Assembly: GCF_004358105.1 (NCBI RefSeq)
Contig: NZ_SMYL01000002.1
Location: 186,001-250,000 of the forward strand
Direction of reading: 5' to 3'
DNA length: 64,000 nt
Source: Sapientia aquatica
GTDB taxonomy: Bacteria > Pseudomonadota > Gammaproteobacteria > Burkholderiales > Burkholderiaceae_D
The notes below the pieces were generated by a model. That model was not told the DNA's origin and did not search any database. It saw only the letters and a list, made by a program, of their open reading frames with translations. A program made the position numbers and the translations under genes. Shown piece after piece: positions 1 to 8,159 of the stretch; position 1 is the stretch's first letter; the number at the start of each line of letters is the position of its first letter.

Positions 1-246
1 GAACAATTCAAGCAAACTGAATTGGCAGGTAAGAAAATTCTCAAAGTGATTTCCAAAGCTGCTGGTAATAATGCGCCAATCGGTGGGCTCAAGGTGGAAA
101 TCGACGATGGTTGGTTTGCCGTGCGTCCGTCAGGAACGGAAGATATTTACAAGATTTATGCGGAAAGTTTTACAGGCGAAGAGCAACTGCACCTTATCTT
201 GAACGAGGCGCAAATCATTGTAGATGGGATTTTGCATACCGCTTAA
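1..246 (+). CDS. pgm: phosphoglucomutase, C-terminal part (partial)
   Basis: The reading frame is open from the first base, so the gene begins before the window; about 81 C-terminal residues are present. The motif VRPSGTEDIYKIYAESF is the phosphate-binding loop of the last domain of alpha-D-phosphohexomutases, and the GTEDIYKIYAESF form is typical of glucose-specific phosphoglucomutase, which interconverts glucose-1-phosphate and glucose-6-phosphate in the cytoplasm. It converges on the reverse-strand phosphoketolase operon, so its link to that operon is by pathway rather than co-transcription. Specificity cannot be settled from the tail alone. Confidence 0.9.
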   Translation, partial: EQFKQTELAGKKILKVISKAAGNNAPIGGLKVEIDDGWFAVRPSGTEDIYKIYAESFTGEEQLHLILNEAQIIVDGILHTA

Positions 247-291
247 TACATGAGCTCGCCTAACCGTAATGGGCTGAGGCGAACTCATGCA

Positions 292-849
292 TTAAAACGA
301 ATAAGCGAGCCGCACAATGCCGAAGTTGACGGCAGGATTGGGTTCTTTGATGCCCGCATTAGAGAAATGCTTAAACTTCAAACTAACACTAAGTTGCGGA
401 TTGAACTGATAGCCAACGCCCGCAAAGTCACCAAATTGAAATGGCGTGCCCATGATTTTTCCGGCGTTATCGTATTTGGGCGAAACGTAATTGGCACCAA
501 TGCCGATTTCACCAAACCAGCCTAGCGCAGAGTTACCCTGCCAACGCACGACGGGGGTGATTCCCATATCGTAGAGCGTATGGGAATGACCTGGTTGGTC
601 TTGATATTTTCTGGCCTCAATGAGTGCAAAACTTGGTTCCCAATACACCCGTAATGAGGGTTGGTTGATTAATTGGGTGAGCGTGTCCGAGGAGAATTGC
701 ATTCCAATTTGGGCGATGGAGGATTGTGTGCCTCGGCCAGCCTCGACGGAAAATCCATCTGGTGCTGCGAAGCCCGAAGCGGCTGAGGTGAGAAGTGAAG
801 CGAATATTAGAGTCTTTAAGATAGGGAATTTAGTCTTATTTTTGCTCAT
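292..849 (-). CDS. PagL-like lipid A 3-O-deacylase family outer-membrane protein
   Basis: A 185-residue protein with a signal peptide (hydrophobic residues 10-28, ending AAP) followed by alternating beta-barrel-like strands and a terminal aromatic residue (YSF). The HxSN motif (His161, Ser163, Asn164) is the catalytic motif of the PagL/acyloxyacyl hydrolase family, which removes the 3-O acyl chain of lipid A in the outer membrane. In characterised PagL the third catalytic residue is a Glu 14 positions after the His; as I recall that spacing, the position is Asn175 here, with a Glu only at 169. The enzyme may therefore be altered or inactive. Its start overlaps the stop of the aldolase gene by 4 bp, so it is translated as the last gene of the phosphoketolase operon. 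Confidence 0.8.
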   Translation of the reverse strand: MSKNKTKFPILKTLIFASLLTSAASGFAAPDGFSVEAGRGTQSSIAQIGMQFSSDTLTQLINQPSLRVYWEPSFALIEARKYQDQPGHSHTLYDMGITPVVRWQGNSALGWFGEIGIGANYVSPKYDNAGKIMGTPFQFGDFAGVGYQFNPQLSVSLKFKHFSNAGIKEPNPAVNFGIVRLAYSF

Positions 850-1877
850 GATGTAATAGGTAGTTCCATTTGTGAATGATATTCACCATTCAGTGCAGCT
901 TGATTGCATTTGACGCGATGGATCAAAATTTGCTGCGCCTGTGCATAATTTGCTGGCTTGCCTTTCCACATTGCCAGCACTGGCACTTGAATAGCTCTCG
1001 AGAACGAAAACGTGAGTTTCCACGGTAAGCTTGATTTGTATGTTAGGTGCATAGTATTCAAATGTGAAGTAGCTTTTTCAGGAGTTTGACCTCCTGATAA
1101 AAACGCAATGCCCGACACACTAGCAGGCACACTTCGCAAGAGGCATTGGACAGTAGCATCCGCAATAGTTTGATCGTTTTCTTGATCGTGCGAGGTCTTG
1201 CCTGGCAGCACCATATTGGGCTTAAGTATAATGCCTTCGAGAAATACTCGCTGACGGTACAATTGTTCAAAAACAGAATGTAAAACGCGCTCGGTAGCAC
1301 TGTCACATTGCGCCAAATTGTGCTGACCATTCATCAATACTTCTGGCTCGACAATCGGCACTATGCCGACTTCTTGACACAGTGCAGCATACAGCGCGAG
1401 TTGTTGCGCGTTACTTTGTAGGCAGGCCGCACTGGGTTGATTTTCACCGACGCTAAAAACCGCGCGCCATTTGGCAAAGCGCGCTCCTTGTTCGGCGTAG
1501 CGCTGCAAACGGGGGCGCAATTGATCTAAGCCTTCGGTGATTTTTTCTCCGTTAAAACCAGCTAAGTCGGATGTGCCAGCATCGACTTTAATCCCAATAA
1601 TAATGCCAAGCTTGGTCGCAATGTCGACAAAATTACGATGATCGCTAGTGTGCTGATTAATGGTTTCATCGCACAGAATCACACCGCTAATTGATTCACC
1701 CAAGCCCTTGGCCGCGATGAGCAATTCGCGATAATCGCGCCGCATTAGTTCAGTCTGTGGAATATCCAATTCGGCGAAACGCTTATTGCAGGTTGGAATG
1801 CTTTCATCCATTGCCAGCAATCCTTTGTTAGTACCAACGAGCTGCTTGACTGTTTTAACTAAGAGTTCTTGATTCAT
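846..1877 (-). CDS. class I fructose-bisphosphate aldolase
   Basis: A 343-residue cytoplasmic enzyme of the eukaryote-like class I aldolase family, which cleaves fructose-1,6-bisphosphate to dihydroxyacetone phosphate and glyceraldehyde-3-phosphate through a Schiff base. Visible motifs are GLLAMDES near the N terminus, the substrate-binding segment [14 protein letters not shown], and ILKPNMV with the Schiff-base lysine at Lys219. Length fits the family (about 340-360). It sits between phosphoketolase (4-bp overlap) and the PagL-like gene (4-bp overlap), implying translational coupling. Together with phosphoketolase it could feed triose phosphate from hexose and pentose phosphates. The bacterial gene symbol varies, so none is given. 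Confidence 0.93.
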   Translation of the reverse strand: MNQELLVKTVKQLVGTNKGLLAMDESIPTCNKRFAELDIPQTELMRRDYRELLIAAKGLGESISGVILCDETINQHTSDHRNFVDIATKLGIIIGIKVDAGTSDLAGFNGEKITEGLDQLRPRLQRYAEQGARFAKWRAVFSVGENQPSAACLQSNAQQLALYAALCQEVGIVPIVEPEVLMNGQHNLAQCDSATERVLHSVFEQLYRQRVFLEGIILKPNMVLPGKTSHDQENDQTIADATVQCLLRSVPASVSGIAFLSGGQTPEKATSHLNTMHLTYKSSLPWKLTFSFSRAIQVPVLAMWKGKPANYAQAQQILIHRVKCNQAALNGEYHSQMELPITS

Positions 1878-4243
1878 CTATGATCGCTCCATTTCCACTC
1901 TTGGACTTCCGGCAAATCTTGTCCGTGTTGATTGATGTATTGGGTGTGTTCGGTGAGTTTATCCTTCATGATTTGCTTGACGTTCGCGCCGCGCGTGCCA
2001 AGTTGCGGCAGCAAATCAATCGCGTCCTGAACTAAATGGAAACGGTCTAAACCGTTTTGTACCCGCATATCAAACGGCGTACTAATCGTGCCTTCTTCTT
2101 GATACCCGCGCACTAGCATGTTGTGATTGGTGCGCTGGAAAGTCAGGCTATATACCAATTGCACATAACCATGAAAGCCAAACAGAATTGGCTTATCTTG
2201 AGTGAATAATTCGTCGTACTCTGCGTTGGACAACGCTTGGTCAGAATCTAAGGGTGACGCGATTTTTAATAGGTCAATCACATTGATAACCCGAATCACC
2301 AAGTCACTAAAATAGTGACGCAGCAAGGTAACCGTTGCTACTATTTCTAAGGTTGGCGTGTCACCACAACACGCTAAAACAATATCCGGCTCCTTGTCTG
2401 CATCATTGCTCGCCCACTGCCAAATCCCTATGCCTTGCGCGCAATGCGCGACCGCTTGTTCCATCGTCAGCCATTGCGGGCCAGCATGTTTGCCAGCAAT
2501 AATGACATTGACTAAATGCCGACTGCGTAAGCAATGATCAACCACAGGCAAAAGACAGTTGGCGTCCGGCGGTAAATAAGCACGCACCAGAGCCAATTTT
2601 TTATTTAACACATGATCGAGAAAGCCCGGGTCTTGGTGGGTGTAACCGTTGTGATCTTGTTGCCAAACGTGGGCGGTAAGTAGGAAATTGAGTGAGGAAA
2701 TCTTTTTCCGCCAGCTTAATTCTTGCGTCACCTTTAGCCATTTGGCGTGCTGGCTAAACATGGAGTCAATGATGCGGATAAAAGCCTCATAACTATTCAA
2801 CAGTCCGTGCCGCCCCGTCAGTAAATAGCCTTCCAACCAACCTTCGCATTGATGTTCGCTCAGCATTGAATCTTGCACCATACCGGACGGAGCGAGAAAT
2901 TCATCGGCAGCAAATTCCTTATCGTCCCATTGGCGCTTGGTTACTTCAAATACTTTGCCGAGTAGATTAGATAAGGTTTCATCGGGACTAAAAATCCGAA
3001 AATTGCGCTTAGCCAAATTGAGCTTAAGTACATCGCGCAGATATTTACTGAGGATGAATACGTCCTCGGCTTTCTCGGCACCGGGGGCGAACACGGGAAC
3101 GCCATAGTCACGGAAATCCGGTAAGTGCAAATCTTGCAGAAGTAGGCCGCCATTGCTGTGCACGTTAGCACTCATGCGCTGCTCACCTTTGGGTGCCAAC
3201 TCGGCTAGCTCTGGAATCAGTTTGCCATTGGCATCGAAGAGTTCTTCGGCGTGATAACTCTTCATCCATTGCTCTAATAGCGTCAAATGGTCGGGATGTT
3301 GGGCATTGACTAATAGCGGCACTTGGTGAGAGCGGAACGTTCCTTCGATTTGCAATCCATCGACCATTTTGGGTCCGGTCCAACCTTTGGGTGAGCGCAA
3401 AATAATCATCGGCCAACGCTGACGTTGGTTGTCGTTGTTGTCGCGCGCGTTCGCTTGAATCGTGTGAATTTTTTCAATCGCCGTGGCTAACGCAGTCGCC
3501 ATTTTGCCGTGCATGATCATAGGATCATCACCCTCGACAAAGATCGGAGTCCAACCACAACCAAAAAAGAATTGTTCTAACTCCTCATGTTCAATGCGGC
3601 TCAACACAGTCGGATTGCTGATTTTGAATCCGTTCAAATGCAAAATAGGTAAAACGCAACCATCAGTAATCGGATTGAGAAATTTATTCGACTGCCACGC
3701 GGTGGCCAGTGGCCCAGTCTCGGCTTCGCCATCACCGATTACGCAGGCGACAATTAAATCAGGATTGTCAAACGCCGCTCCAAAAGCATGGCTGAGCGAA
3801 TAGCCTAATTCACCGCCTTCATGAATTGACCCCGGCGTGGTTGGCCCGACATGGCTGGATACGCCACCGGGAAACGAAAACTGTTTGAATAGCTTTTTTA
3901 ATCCCGCATCGTCCTCGGTCACATCGGGATAGATTTCACTCCAACGGCCTTCTAAATAGACTTGTCCAATAATCGCCGGCCCGCCATGACCGGGGCCTGC
4001 GATATACAACATGTTCAGATCGTATTGCTTAATGATCTGATTCAAATGCACATAAATAAAATTCTGTCCCGGCGTCGTACCCCAATGCCCAACCACAATG
4101 GGCTTGATATGCGCGAGTTGCAGCGGTTCTCTGAGTAGCGGATTATCGAGCAGATAAATTTGCCCGACCGATAAATAATTAGCCGCGCGCCAGTAGCGGT
4201 CTATGTTGGATAACAGCTCTGGTGCAACGGTGACTTTTCCCAT
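1874..4243 (-). CDS. xylulose-5-phosphate/fructose-6-phosphate phosphoketolase
   Basis: A 789-residue thiamine-diphosphate enzyme, full length for the family. It cleaves xylulose-5-phosphate or fructose-6-phosphate with phosphate to acetyl-phosphate plus glyceraldehyde-3-phosphate or erythrose-4-phosphate. The N-terminal part carries [11 protein letters not shown], the GPGHGGPA loop, [17 protein letters not shown] and the ThDP/Mg motif GDGEAETG. The C-terminal part has HQDPGF, as in other phosphoketolases. It is the first gene of a tight reverse-strand operon (4-bp overlap with aldolase). Acetyl-phosphate use would need acetate kinase or phosphotransacetylase, which are not in this window. 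Specificity between the two sugar phosphates cannot be read from the sequence. Confidence 0.96.
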   Translation of the reverse strand: MGKVTVAPELLSNIDRYWRAANYLSVGQIYLLDNPLLREPLQLAHIKPIVVGHWGTTPGQNFIYVHLNQIIKQYDLNMLYIAGPGHGGPAIIGQVYLEGRWSEIYPDVTEDDAGLKKLFKQFSFPGGVSSHVGPTTPGSIHEGGELGYSLSHAFGAAFDNPDLIVACVIGDGEAETGPLATAWQSNKFLNPITDGCVLPILHLNGFKISNPTVLSRIEHEELEQFFFGCGWTPIFVEGDDPMIMHGKMATALATAIEKIHTIQANARDNNDNQRQRWPMIILRSPKGWTGPKMVDGLQIEGTFRSHQVPLLVNAQHPDHLTLLEQWMKSYHAEELFDANGKLIPELAELAPKGEQRMSANVHSNGGLLLQDLHLPDFRDYGVPVFAPGAEKAEDVFILSKYLRDVLKLNLAKRNFRIFSPDETLSNLLGKVFEVTKRQWDDKEFAADEFLAPSGMVQDSMLSEHQCEGWLEGYLLTGRHGLLNSYEAFIRIIDSMFSQHAKWLKVTQELSWRKKISSLNFLLTAHVWQQDHNGYTHQDPGFLDHVLNKKLALVRAYLPPDANCLLPVVDHCLRSRHLVNVIIAGKHAGPQWLTMEQAVAHCAQGIGIWQWASNDADKEPDIVLACCGDTPTLEIVATVTLLRHYFSDLVIRVINVIDLLKIASPLDSDQALSNAEYDELFTQDKPILFGFHGYVQLVYSLTFQRTNHNMLVRGYQEEGTISTPFDMRVQNGLDRFHLVQDAIDLLPQLGTRGANVKQIMKDKLTEHTQYINQHGQDLPEVQEWKWSDHR

Positions 4244-4471
4244 AGCTAGACGCCCTAAGTTTTAGGTTGATTAATACGAATCCAAATCCTAAGCAGCACG
4301 CCGCTCACCATCTGTGCGGCACAGCACTTTTGCGCGCGGCCCTCGGCCAGTCGCAACGCAAGCCGTTTTATAGGTTCGTTGACGCACAGATTTGTTTGGA
4401 CGATTCCCTAAACTGCCTAGCAACTATCAGGAATGGTCTTGATTTAGTTACCCACTATTTTGGAGAACGTC

Positions 4472-4639
4472 ATGGTGAAAAAGATGGAAAAAAAGTCCGA
4501 AAAGAAGTCGCAGCTCGCGGTGAAAGATCAGGCGATTGCTGTTCCAGAGATCAAGAATTTACGCCGCAAGACTGAAACCAAGGAAGTAGCGGGGCGGCAT
4601 AAAAATGATGGGCAAATGGCGCATAAAGGCGCGCGTTGA
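4472..4639 (+). CDS. small lysine-rich protein (55 residues), unknown function
   Basis: An ATG preceded by a good ribosome-binding site (GGAG at 4462-4465, 6-nt spacing) opens 55 codons ending in TGA. The product is strongly basic: the N terminus is a run of Lys/Glu (MVKKMEKKSEKKSQ) and the C terminus is GRHKNDGQMAHKGAR. No transmembrane segment or signal peptide is visible. It lies in the divergent gap upstream of phosphoketolase, and a hairpin with a short T run follows at 4685-4720, consistent with its own transcription unit. I do not recognise a family. The ribosome-binding site plus terminator favour a real gene, but the length makes this uncertain. Confidence 0.5.
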   Translation: MVKKMEKKSEKKSQLAVKDQAIAVPEIKNLRRKTETKEVAGRHKNDGQMAHKGAR

Positions 4640-4684
4640 GCTCAATGGATAAATAGTCAGAACTATTACGTTTCAATTTTAAGC

Positions 4685-4720
4685 AAAGCTACAGATAATT
4701 TTTAATTATATGTAGCTTTT
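4685..4720 (+). terminator. candidate rho-independent terminator after the small lysine-rich gene
   Basis: Arms AAAGCTACA (4685-4693) and TGTAGCTTT (4711-4719) pair perfectly, and the loop can extend the stem through ATAATT/AATTAT. A short T run (TTTT, 4717-4720) follows. The T tract is weak, so efficiency is uncertain. Confidence 0.45.
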
Positions 4721-4815
4721 CTAATGGGATATGCTTGCGCTGTAATACGGAGCCAAATTTGTTTTAGATGAAACTGCAGCAGTACTTTATGGTTTTCAGC
4801 CGTAGCTGATGACGC

Positions 4816-5223
4816 TCAATCGTGACCCATGAAATAAATGCTTGGAGATGGTTGTTGCTGACAATTTTTCTTAATATCAAGTTCAAGTAATTGAATATCG
4901 ATCAGCTTGTACTTCTCTATATCTAACCGAACGCATTGATTATTTTTTTTAAAGAAAAATACACAGTAGGGCGTCCCATTTGAGCAATAAGCGTAGTCTT
5001 TTACAAACCTTTGGAATGTTTTGCTTTGTCTGAGCGACTCTGCTGTTTCGGGGTTTATTCGTGTATTTAGTTGAACGGCCACCCAGTTATCCTCAACCAA
5101 TAGTTGTTTTGCCGTACTGATCTTCATTCCAACTTTTAAATAATTGAGGGGGCTTAGCTCTGCAGGTATGGAATAAATGCACACAAAAAATAAGGCAACT
5201 CCTAAAAGTCTATAGCGCGTCAT
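4816..5223 (-). CDS. small exported protein, candidate immunity protein to the adjacent muramidase
   Basis: A 135-residue protein with a short N-terminal hydrophobic segment (residues 6-20) that looks like a signal peptide or anchor, so the rest should be periplasmic. The mature part has cysteines in AYCSN, PYCVFF, NQCVRL and KNCQQQ, which suit disulfides in the periplasm. A LKVGMKISTAKQLL segment resembles the helix-turn start of small SmpA-like periplasmic folds, but I cannot assign a family. Its ATG overlaps the stop of the muramidase gene by 4 bp (5220-5223), the usual arrangement of a toxin followed by its immunity gene. The immunity role is inferred from position, size and predicted location only. 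Confidence 0.6.
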   Translation of the reverse strand: MTRYRLLGVALFFVCIYSIPAELSPLNYLKVGMKISTAKQLLVEDNWVAVQLNTRINPETAESLRQSKTFQRFVKDYAYCSNGTPYCVFFFKKNNQCVRLDIEKYKLIDIQLLELDIKKNCQQQPSPSIYFMGHD

Positions 5224-5786
5224 TTTATTGATCCGCCTAGAGACTGATACATTTCCAAAACATCTTCGTAAGGTTTGTATGGTTGGCTTGTTATCCGATT
5301 TGTCAGACCTTTACCAAGCGGCAAAGCATTCCATCGTCTAGCGGCCTTTTTTAAACAACTGTCGAAATCACTATTTTTAATATCGTCGGCTGCTCCCGTA
5401 GTTCTTAGTAAATCAACTGTAATTAGATCCTGAGTTGCCGGGGTGAAGTCTGTTATGCCCATCGCATCAACGGCGCGCTCTTTCCATGTTTCTCTAGTAA
5501 TTTGATATAAACCTGCTGCTGTAATTTTCCCACCATATCCTGCGCCGGGATGTGTGCTGGTGTCGGAAAATCTCCATGGATCGTTTCTTTTGTTGGCTAC
5601 GGCGCCATATTTAAAGTCATATCCACCGCCTTCAGCCCAAGCGATTACACCTAAAAATGCTTTGACGTTTAGATCCTTTAGGTATTCTAGGTTTTCTTCT
5701 CTGCGAATTTTTTGTCTATCAATAAGAATCGTAAATGGTGTAGTGTCAGTTTTGTGGGTTAATTTTGCTTTATATTTAGTCGCCAT
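5220..5786 (-). CDS. lambda-lysozyme-like muramidase (GH104 type), probable T6SS effector
   Basis: A 188-residue protein without a signal peptide. From about residue 40 it follows the phage lambda endolysin R pattern: FLGVIAWAEG with the catalytic Glu equivalent at Glu52, a HPGAGYGGKIT segment, AAGLYQITRETW, FTPATQDLITVDLL and RWNALPLG near the C terminus. Enzymes of this fold cleave the peptidoglycan glycan chain. It lies between a PAAR protein (3 bases upstream) and a small exported protein overlapping its stop, rather than among phage holin or spanin genes. I therefore read it as a cell-wall-degrading effector loaded by the PAAR protein. A phage remnant is the alternative, but no other phage gene is present. 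Base composition is visibly AT-richer than in the flanking core genes. Confidence 0.8.
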   Translation of the reverse strand: MATKYKAKLTHKTDTTPFTILIDRQKIRREENLEYLKDLNVKAFLGVIAWAEGGGYDFKYGAVANKRNDPWRFSDTSTHPGAGYGGKITAAGLYQITRETWKERAVDAMGITDFTPATQDLITVDLLRTTGAADDIKNSDFDSCLKKAARRWNALPLGKGLTNRITSQPYKPYEDVLEMYQSLGGSIK

Positions 5787-5789
5787 TTT

Positions 5790-6344
5790 TTACTCTGATT
5801 CTTTTGTGTTTTGTGAGACTTCCAAAACAATAATTTCAATCTCGACTTCCGCCTGTTTATCCGCTGAAACTTTTTCTGTATTGCCTTTGGCGTCAGTCAT
5901 ACCAAAAAATATCTGATCGTTTATCTTCAGGGAATACAAGCAATATTTAATCGGCTCACCCGTAGCTTGATCACGAAGGCAAAAGAATTGGTTGAATTCG
6001 CCGTCAGCGTTTTGGTTTCGTGATTGTTGTTTTTCAGAATTTGCGAGAAATATCTCGGCCATTTTTTGTATTGCGGGAGCTGCTGGACTGCTAATCAGTT
6101 GAGCACCGCAACTAGTTAAATGACCTTGTAATGCTACTGGAACACCTCTGTCCGTATAGTTGTCCTTTCCTTCAACGATCTCAGAAATATGAGGCTTACA
6201 CTTCGGACAAAAAACTTTATCGCCTAGCCTGGCAATTGGAATCCCATGAACGCTGCTGTGCGCGGAACCAGTCAGAATGACTCCGTTATGGGTCGTTTTA
6301 TCGCCTTTAAGACATAACGCAACGTCGCCTACGAGTGTCCTCAT
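5790..6344 (-). CDS. PAAR-domain protein with a C-terminal beta-rich extension (T6SS spike tip)
   Basis: A 184-residue protein. I chose the ATG at 6344 because AGGAG lies 7 bases before it; a longer frame with ATG at 6359 or TTG at 6362 has no ribosome-binding site. Residues 1-85 form a PAAR domain: GDKTTHNGVILTGS, a GDKVFCPKC Cys pair, RGVPVALQGH and SCGAQLISS supply the usual His/Cys metal ligands. PAAR proteins cap the VgrG spike of type VI secretion systems. After a short linker, residues 105-175 hold a segment (FFCLRDQATGEPI, YCLYSLKI, GMTDAKGNTEKV) resembling the transthyretin-like extensions that some PAAR proteins use to carry effectors. The muramidase gene follows after 3 bases. No T6SS core gene is in the window. 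Confidence 0.82.
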   Translation of the reverse strand: MRTLVGDVALCLKGDKTTHNGVILTGSAHSSVHGIPIARLGDKVFCPKCKPHISEIVEGKDNYTDRGVPVALQGHLTSCGAQLISSPAAPAIQKMAEIFLANSEKQQSRNQNADGEFNQFFCLRDQATGEPIKYCLYSLKINDQIFFGMTDAKGNTEKVSADKQAEVEIEIIVLEVSQNTKESE

Positions 6345-6687
6345 GTGGATTCTCCTCATCAAAAATTATTTTCAAAAACATCATTCAGACGAGATATGTT
6401 GTTTCGGTATATGCTCCCGAAAGTTAGTAAATAAAGCTTTCTGAATTGTTGAATGGATTGAAAAGGAATTAATTAGTTCGCTCGATAAGAGTGTGCTTTT
6501 TTGCTAGTTATTCTGCTCTGTTGCATAACTAAATTTGTAAATTTAAATTTTGATTGCTCTGCAAGAGAATTAGTTTTCCTGTGCTTTTCCTCTTTTTTGT
6601 TGATTAGTGGTTAAGCGTACTTAGCTTGTTAGATATCTATGTTAGTTTTACTTATTATTTTGTTAGTCTCTCTTAAATAGGCACAGC
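6345..6687. other. AT-rich intergenic region between the PAAR cassette and the SOUL gene
   Basis: About 340 bases with high A+T and no convincing open frame. It must hold the divergent promoters for the reverse-strand PAAR cassette and the forward SOUL gene. No clear operator or hairpin was found. Confidence 0.5.
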
Positions 6688-7371
6688 ATGACAATGAATC
6701 TAAGTTTTGTTAATCGCAACCCGATTAGGGAGTATGTAAGTCAGTATCAAATTCTTAATATAATTTTCACGGTGTTTCTCACTCTACTTTTAGCCTATCC
6801 CATGACCAGCCGCGCGACCGAAGAACCGGATTACAAAGTAGTAGAGAAACTCGGTGATGTTGAGATCCGTGATTATTCGTCTTATGTCGTGGCGGAAGTG
6901 TTGGTGTCAGGCGCTAGCGAAGACGCGGGCAATAAGGCATTCCCGATTTAGGCGGGCTATATCTTCGGCAAAAACAAAGGTAGTCGTAAGCTGGAAATGA
7001 CTGCGCCGGTTACGCAGTCGCCGGAACCAGTAAAGCTAGCGATGACTGCGCCGGTTACTCAGAGTGCGCAGCAGGGCGGGTTTATGGTGCAGTTTGTGCT
7101 ACCCAAAGACGTTACGTTGGCTACTGCGCCAGAGCCATTGGATGAGCGGGTCAAGTTGCGTGAGGTGCCGGTGCAGCGCGTGGCGGTGATTCAGTATTCG
7201 GGTTTTTGGTCGGATGCTAATTACGATAAGCATTTATTGGTGTTGCAAGCGGCCTTGAAAACGGCCAATTTAACGCCGCAGGGCGAGCCGATTTATGCCC
7301 GCTACAACGCGCCGTTTGTGCCATGGTTTATGCGTCGTAATGAAATTTGGCTGCATATTGCTAAGCCCTAA
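6688..7371 (+). pseudogene. SOUL family haem-binding protein, interrupted by an in-frame amber codon
   Basis: Two same-frame halves are separated only by TAG at 6949-6951. The first encodes an N-terminal hydrophobic segment (an export signal or anchor, about residues 22-40) and the family opening YKVVEKLGDVEIRDY. The second continues with AGYIFGKNKG, two MTAPV motifs, VQFVLPKD, RVAVIQYSGFWSD and RYNAPFVPWFMRRNEIWL, the standard SOUL/HBP ending. Reading through gives about 227 residues, a normal length. In relatives the interrupted site usually reads LAGYIFG, so a TTG-to-TAG change would explain the stop. It could be a pseudogene, a sequencing error or a suppressed amber. The family binds haem; its bacterial role is poorly defined. 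Confidence 0.85.
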
Positions 7372-7400
7372 AGCCGAAGCGACGCAAGGTAAAGACGAAA

Positions 7401-7430
7401 AAAAACGCTGCTTTTAAAGGCAGCGTTTTT
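7401..7430. terminator. bidirectional terminator between the SOUL gene and efp
   Basis: Perfect 11-bp arms AAAAACGCTGC (7401-7411) and GCAGCGTTTTT (7420-7430) flank an 8-base loop, with an A tract on one side and a T tract on the other. It lies between the convergent SOUL and efp genes and should stop transcription both ways. Confidence 0.9.
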
Positions 7431-7447
7431 GTTTGAATCAGCACAGC

Positions 7448-8023
7448 TTAGTTACGAACAACTTTCTTGTATTCGTTAGTGCGTGTGTCGATTTCGATCA
7501 TGTCGTCTTGGCTAACAAACAAAGGCACTTGAACGATGTGTTGCAAGCCTTCGATCGCGTTTTCGATCTTAGCTTCTTTCAATACGTTGCCTGATGTGTT
7601 GCCTTTGACCGCTGGCTCGGAGTACACCACTTTACGCACGATAGTTGTTGGCAACTCAACCGAGATTGCTTTTCCGTCGTAGAAAACCGCTTCGCATTCC
7701 ATACCGTCTTTGAGGTAGTTCAATGCATCGCCTAAGTTTTCGCCTTCGATTTCATACTGTTCGTAGTCGGCGTCCATGAATACATACAATGGATCAGCGA
7801 AGTAGGAGTAGGTCACTTCTTTTTTGTCCAAAACAACGACGTCGAATTTGTCGTCGCCGCGGAATACGTTTTCTTGTGGGCTGTTAGTCAGAAGATTTTT
7901 CATCTTCCATTTGTAGGTGAAGCCCGTGCGGCTTGAACCGTTGACGTCAGAACGTAAAACGATCATTGGTTTGCTGTCAACCATGATGATATTGCCAACG
8001 CGGATTTCTTTTGCAGGTTTCAT
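7448..8023 (-). CDS. efp: elongation factor P (Arg32 type)
   Basis: A 191-residue protein, full length for EF-P. It binds between the ribosomal P and E sites and relieves stalling at polyproline stretches. The modification loop reads [11 protein letters not shown], placing an arginine at position 32 where gammaproteobacterial EF-P has lysine 34. Arg32 EF-P is activated by rhamnosylation by EarP, and earP lies directly upstream on the same strand (136-bp gap), so enzyme and substrate are probably co-expressed. A strong bidirectional terminator follows the gene. The C-terminal OB domains ([34 protein letters not shown]) are intact. Confidence 0.98.
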   Translation of the reverse strand: MKPAKEIRVGNIIMVDSKPMIVLRSDVNGSSRTGFTYKWKMKNLLTNSPQENVFRGDDKFDVVVLDKKEVTYSYFADPLYVFMDADYEQYEIEGENLGDALNYLKDGMECEAVFYDGKAISVELPTTIVRKVVYSEPAVKGNTSGNVLKEAKIENAIEGLQHIVQVPLFVSQDDMIEIDTRTNEYKKVVRN

Positions 8024-8159
8024 AGCGAATATAAATAAAAAGGTGGTTACTTGAAAATCATCGGTAGCCTAATGCTAAAAAGCCATGCAGAGCCACGCGT
8101 GATGAAACTTAAATTGGGTCAAAAAATAGCCCTATATGGTAACCTATTTTGGTGCACAA

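Noticed and set aside
4267-4575. 102-codon forward ORF upstream of phosphoketolase
   Set aside because: No ribosome-binding site, low-quality translation, and it overlaps in another frame a small ORF that has a proper ribosome-binding site and terminator.
5220-5786. muramidase as part of a prophage lysis module
   Set aside because: No holin, spanin, capsid, integrase or other phage gene is adjacent; the neighbours are a PAAR protein and an exported small protein.
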